Assembly: GCF_958295425.1 (NCBI RefSeq)
Contig: NC_081151.1
Coordinates: 21,843,452 to 21,907,451 of the forward strand
Direction of reading: 5' to 3'
Origin: Solea solea
Taxonomy: Eukaryota; Chordata; Actinopteri; Pleuronectiformes; Soleidae
DNA length: 64,000 bases
Every line of letters starts with the position of its first letter. Position 1 is the stretch's first letter. The notes below the pieces were generated by a model. The model searched no databases. It was not told the origin of the DNA and was given only the letters and a program-made list of their open reading frames with translations. Of the stretch, positions 61,490 to 64,000 are shown one piece after another. Both the position numbers and the translations under genes were made by a program.

Positions 61490-62065
61490 AGTTCTAGCAC
61501 TACCCGACTCGACTTCACTTGTTTTATATTTGCTTTTCCATCAGTGATAGTATCTGGTGGTTTTTTTTGGTTCCTGCTCTGCTCCGATACTAAAATGTGA
61601 CGTTGACAGAGTGCTGGCCACCATTTGGTCAGAGAGTGTCGTCACTGGAAGAGTCACAAGCGCGACGTCCGACGCAAGAATCAAAGCCAACAATGTCCAA
61701 CTTTAGATCAGTTAAAAAAGACTTAAAAAATCCTGAAAACATGCGTTAATCTCCAACAATTTAGCAAAGGAAATGTCCAAAATCTCAATATTTAACAGAG
61801 GAGTCTGTCCGGTCATACAGGAAGTACTGAACGAGTCTGTGAAGAAATCCTTCTAATTAACCGATTCTAATGATTCAGTTACAGCGCAAACAACTGCTTT
61901 ACGAGTCACTAGTTTGTGTCGCGTATAAAACCAAGTCACGGCCGTGCTATGATGACCCCGCCCACGTTGAGGAGGCAATATAGGAATGAAAAAAAACGAC
62001 ATGTCTGATACCAAACCAAGTAGATCCGAGTCGATTGGTGCCACAACTGTATAAAGGAAATGCAT
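61490..62065. mobile_element. Non-autonomous DNA element, direct pair with 25160
   Basis: Carries cagttctagcactacccgac near the left and gccacaactgtataaaggaa near the right, with ccgatactaaaatgtgacgt and cgtcactggaagagtcacaa inside. The order of blocks matches 25160-25560. Known wording of a teleost element; no ORF. Confidence 0.75.
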
Positions 62066-63031
62066 CATTAGAAGTGAGCCCTACGGGACTCAATGTGGCC
62101 TAATATGAAAAAGTCCTTTCATTTCCAGCATCGTGAGGGAAAACCAGCAGGGCACGGCTGCGTCCCTCTGTGTGCAGCCTCTGCTACATCCAATAATTTG
62201 TCACTAAATACTCTTGGTGACTTCTGCAGACACCGACTGTTGAAGGTCTCTGCATCTTTGGCAGGCAGCTTACCGGGAAATAGTCGAGGCTGAATTATTG
62301 AAAACTAGGAAATGACCGTGCATTTAGTCAATCGTCACTTAGCCTCTGGTGTTGTTGTTTTGCCCCCCCCCCCCCGGCAATGGAGACAAATTCGGCACTA
62401 ATTTGAGTGTGAAAGACACTTAACGGTCACACGCAGATATAGGATTGGGCTCAGGTGCTGCAGCGTGTGTGTTTATGCTGGCTACAGAAATTTCATAGAG
62501 GGAGGAGGAAGAAGAGGGGGAAAAATAAAAGTCAGTGCTGGGGGATTCCTGCTAATTGCTTACACATTCCCCTCTTCCTCTGGCTCGATTAAAACCAGGC
62601 CACCATCTCACTTTTAAGTCAGCCATTCTCCACATGTACGCAGCTCCAGCCTGCCCACCGTCCCACAGCATATGTCACTTTGGTGGTGTGTGTCCCCCCC
62701 CCCCACCGAACTACAAAGACTCCGCTTCCACTGAATCGATGCGAGGCCGCGGAGATAAATGCAAGTACAAGGTCGACTCTAATGTTCATGTGATGCGCTG
62801 ATGCCGGGTTCCTCTCTCATGTCCTGACTTATGATGTTAACATGCATCACGATGAAAAGCACTCCCAATAGTGAATTTTCATTTTCGGCATAATCCTGAA
62901 GAGGAAAATTGTTAATATTCTTCTTCAGTGATTTCTGTCCAGCTCGTCAACATACATAGGGATTTTATTTTGAAGTGCAACAAGGGGGTCACTGGCAGGA
63001 CCTCATGATTTATGATGATTATAGTAACTAT

Positions 63032-63222
63032 TAGAGCAGCAACTAACGTTTATATTCATAATTGATTCATCTGTCGACTGTTTCTCAATTAAATGAGTAC
63101 TTGTTTGGGCTGTAAAATATCTAAAAAATTGATACAGTTTTAATGATTTCTTTGTCATATTGAATAAAGAAACACATTTAAGAAACTGAAAAAAATCTGA
63201 ATAATAAATAAATGCAGCCCTC
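63032..63222. mobile_element. Short hAT-like element
   Basis: Left end tagagcagcaactaacgttt, right end aatgcagccctc. Flanks are gtaactat (63024-63031) and aaaactat (63223-63230), matching at six of eight positions, a decayed 8-bp duplication. Internally deleted relative to 29863-30135. Confidence 0.8.
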
Positions 63223-63389
63223 AAAACTATCTTGGTTGTTTTTCACTTTAAAATGTTCACCCAAAAAATGTGTATCCTATCTGCAATTGGCCGATTATGT
63301 TATTTATGTAGGTTTATATTTATGTTTAAATCCAAACGTTAATTTGGCAGTTTAGTTTTTTGGCTTCAACAAATGTCAGATTTTAGTCA

Positions 63390-63720
63390 GACTTAGACGG
63401 TAATTCGTTATTCGTTAGTCCATCTATAATCGAGCTAGTCTTAGTCGGACTAACATCCCTGGATAATGTCCGATTATAGTCCGATTACTCCAGTCTTTGA
63501 CTAGGAAGTAGAAGGAGACAACGTATCTTTCTTCGGACAACACAACAACCACATCTAATTTATATCACATTAACTTGCACAGCAGGAGAGACACAGCGCC
63601 ACCTACGGAGGCGGAGTCACATGTGCACGGCCAACAAATAGGTTTTCTCCTCCGCATGTATGCTCGGACTCTGCAAGCTGTCCGATTGCCCGACTCAGTC
63701 AGACTACGGCCTTAGCACGA
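63390..63720. repeat. Repeat with gtcggacta words, inverted pair with 24910
   Basis: Contains tagtcttagtcggactaaca, atgtccgattatagtccgat and agcgccacctacggaggcgg. Inverse orientation of the 24910-25150 copy. Confidence 0.65.
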
Positions 63721-64000
63721 TTAAACTGTGCATGCAAACGTACAGATTGGAGAAATAGACCTAGTGTTACCTTAGAAAAGTGAAGCAATTCTGTGTCCTT
63801 TTTATCCGATACCAGGACCAAAAATATGAACCAAAACAAATCGGCATCATATTATCAGCCATCAGCTGCACTGCACTGGTGTCAACAGCAGCCACAGAGG
63901 AAACAAATATCTGTTGACCTCTATTTCCAACCTGGTACATTATAAAACTTAATGGCTGCGTCTTTCACCCGAGCATGAATGGCTCTTTAGTATGCGGGAA

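Larger units (their letters stand above)
47145..64000. other. Upstream DNA or first intron of slc4a11, no gene supported
   Basis: About 17 kb. Because exon 1 has an acceptor, at least one non-coding or alternative coding first exon should lie to the right, but I could not pick it out. ORFs here up to 155 codons (60572-61039 plus) show no protein family. Repeats occupy much of 50640-52510, 56392-57106, 59040-59290 and 61490-63720. Blocks 49050-49560, 57330-57740 and 60300-60600 are non-repetitive. Confidence 0.65.

Overview
The window is vertebrate nuclear DNA, most likely from a teleost fish. It holds interrupted coding sequence with GT-AG introns, dense CA/GT, GA and AT microsatellites, and many decayed interspersed repeats (hAT-like, Tc1-like, RTE- and L2/CR1-like LINEs, tRNA-derived SINE heads) whose wording I recognise from memory as teleost families. 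There are no bacterial-style operons, CRISPR arrays or phage genes, and almost every open reading frame over 60 codons is chance, repeat or a shadow of a real exon.

The only gene I can support is slc4a11, an SLC4-family (borate/bicarbonate-transporter-like) membrane transporter, read on the minus strand. Fifteen coding exons lie between 649 and 47144, running right to left, each with GT/AG boundaries and consistent codon phase. They give about 623 codons, from the conserved MSKNGYF start through the N-terminal cytoplasmic domain (exons 4-8) and a large part of the membrane domain (exons 9-15), stopping at NAPENR. By comparison with the roughly 890-residue human protein, about 200 C-terminal residues and the 3' UTR lie beyond the left edge. 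One short conserved N-terminal segment expected between exons 2 and 3 was not found. Any exon upstream of 47144 was not found either.

Layout: 1-648, intron with AT repeat; 649-19059, exons 15 to 5, compact; 19060-29098, large repeat-bearing intron; 29099-33067, exons 4 and 3; 33068-41567, large intron; 41568-47144, exons 2 and 1; 47145-64000, upstream or first-intron DNA with no supported gene, holding transposon remnants and some unique non-repetitive blocks that could be regulatory.

Most interesting for follow-up: a 175-bp tandem minisatellite with a stray copy on the other side of exon 14; microsatellites that form the polypyrimidine tracts of two exons; a hAT-like miniature element with a perfect 8-bp target duplication; an RTE-like LINE insertion bounded by a perfect 16-bp direct repeat and itself interrupted by a second LINE fragment; and non-repetitive blocks in introns and upstream DNA that look like conserved non-coding elements. 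I saw no evidence of a wholly new gene system. All homology statements are from memory of protein and repeat families, without a database search.
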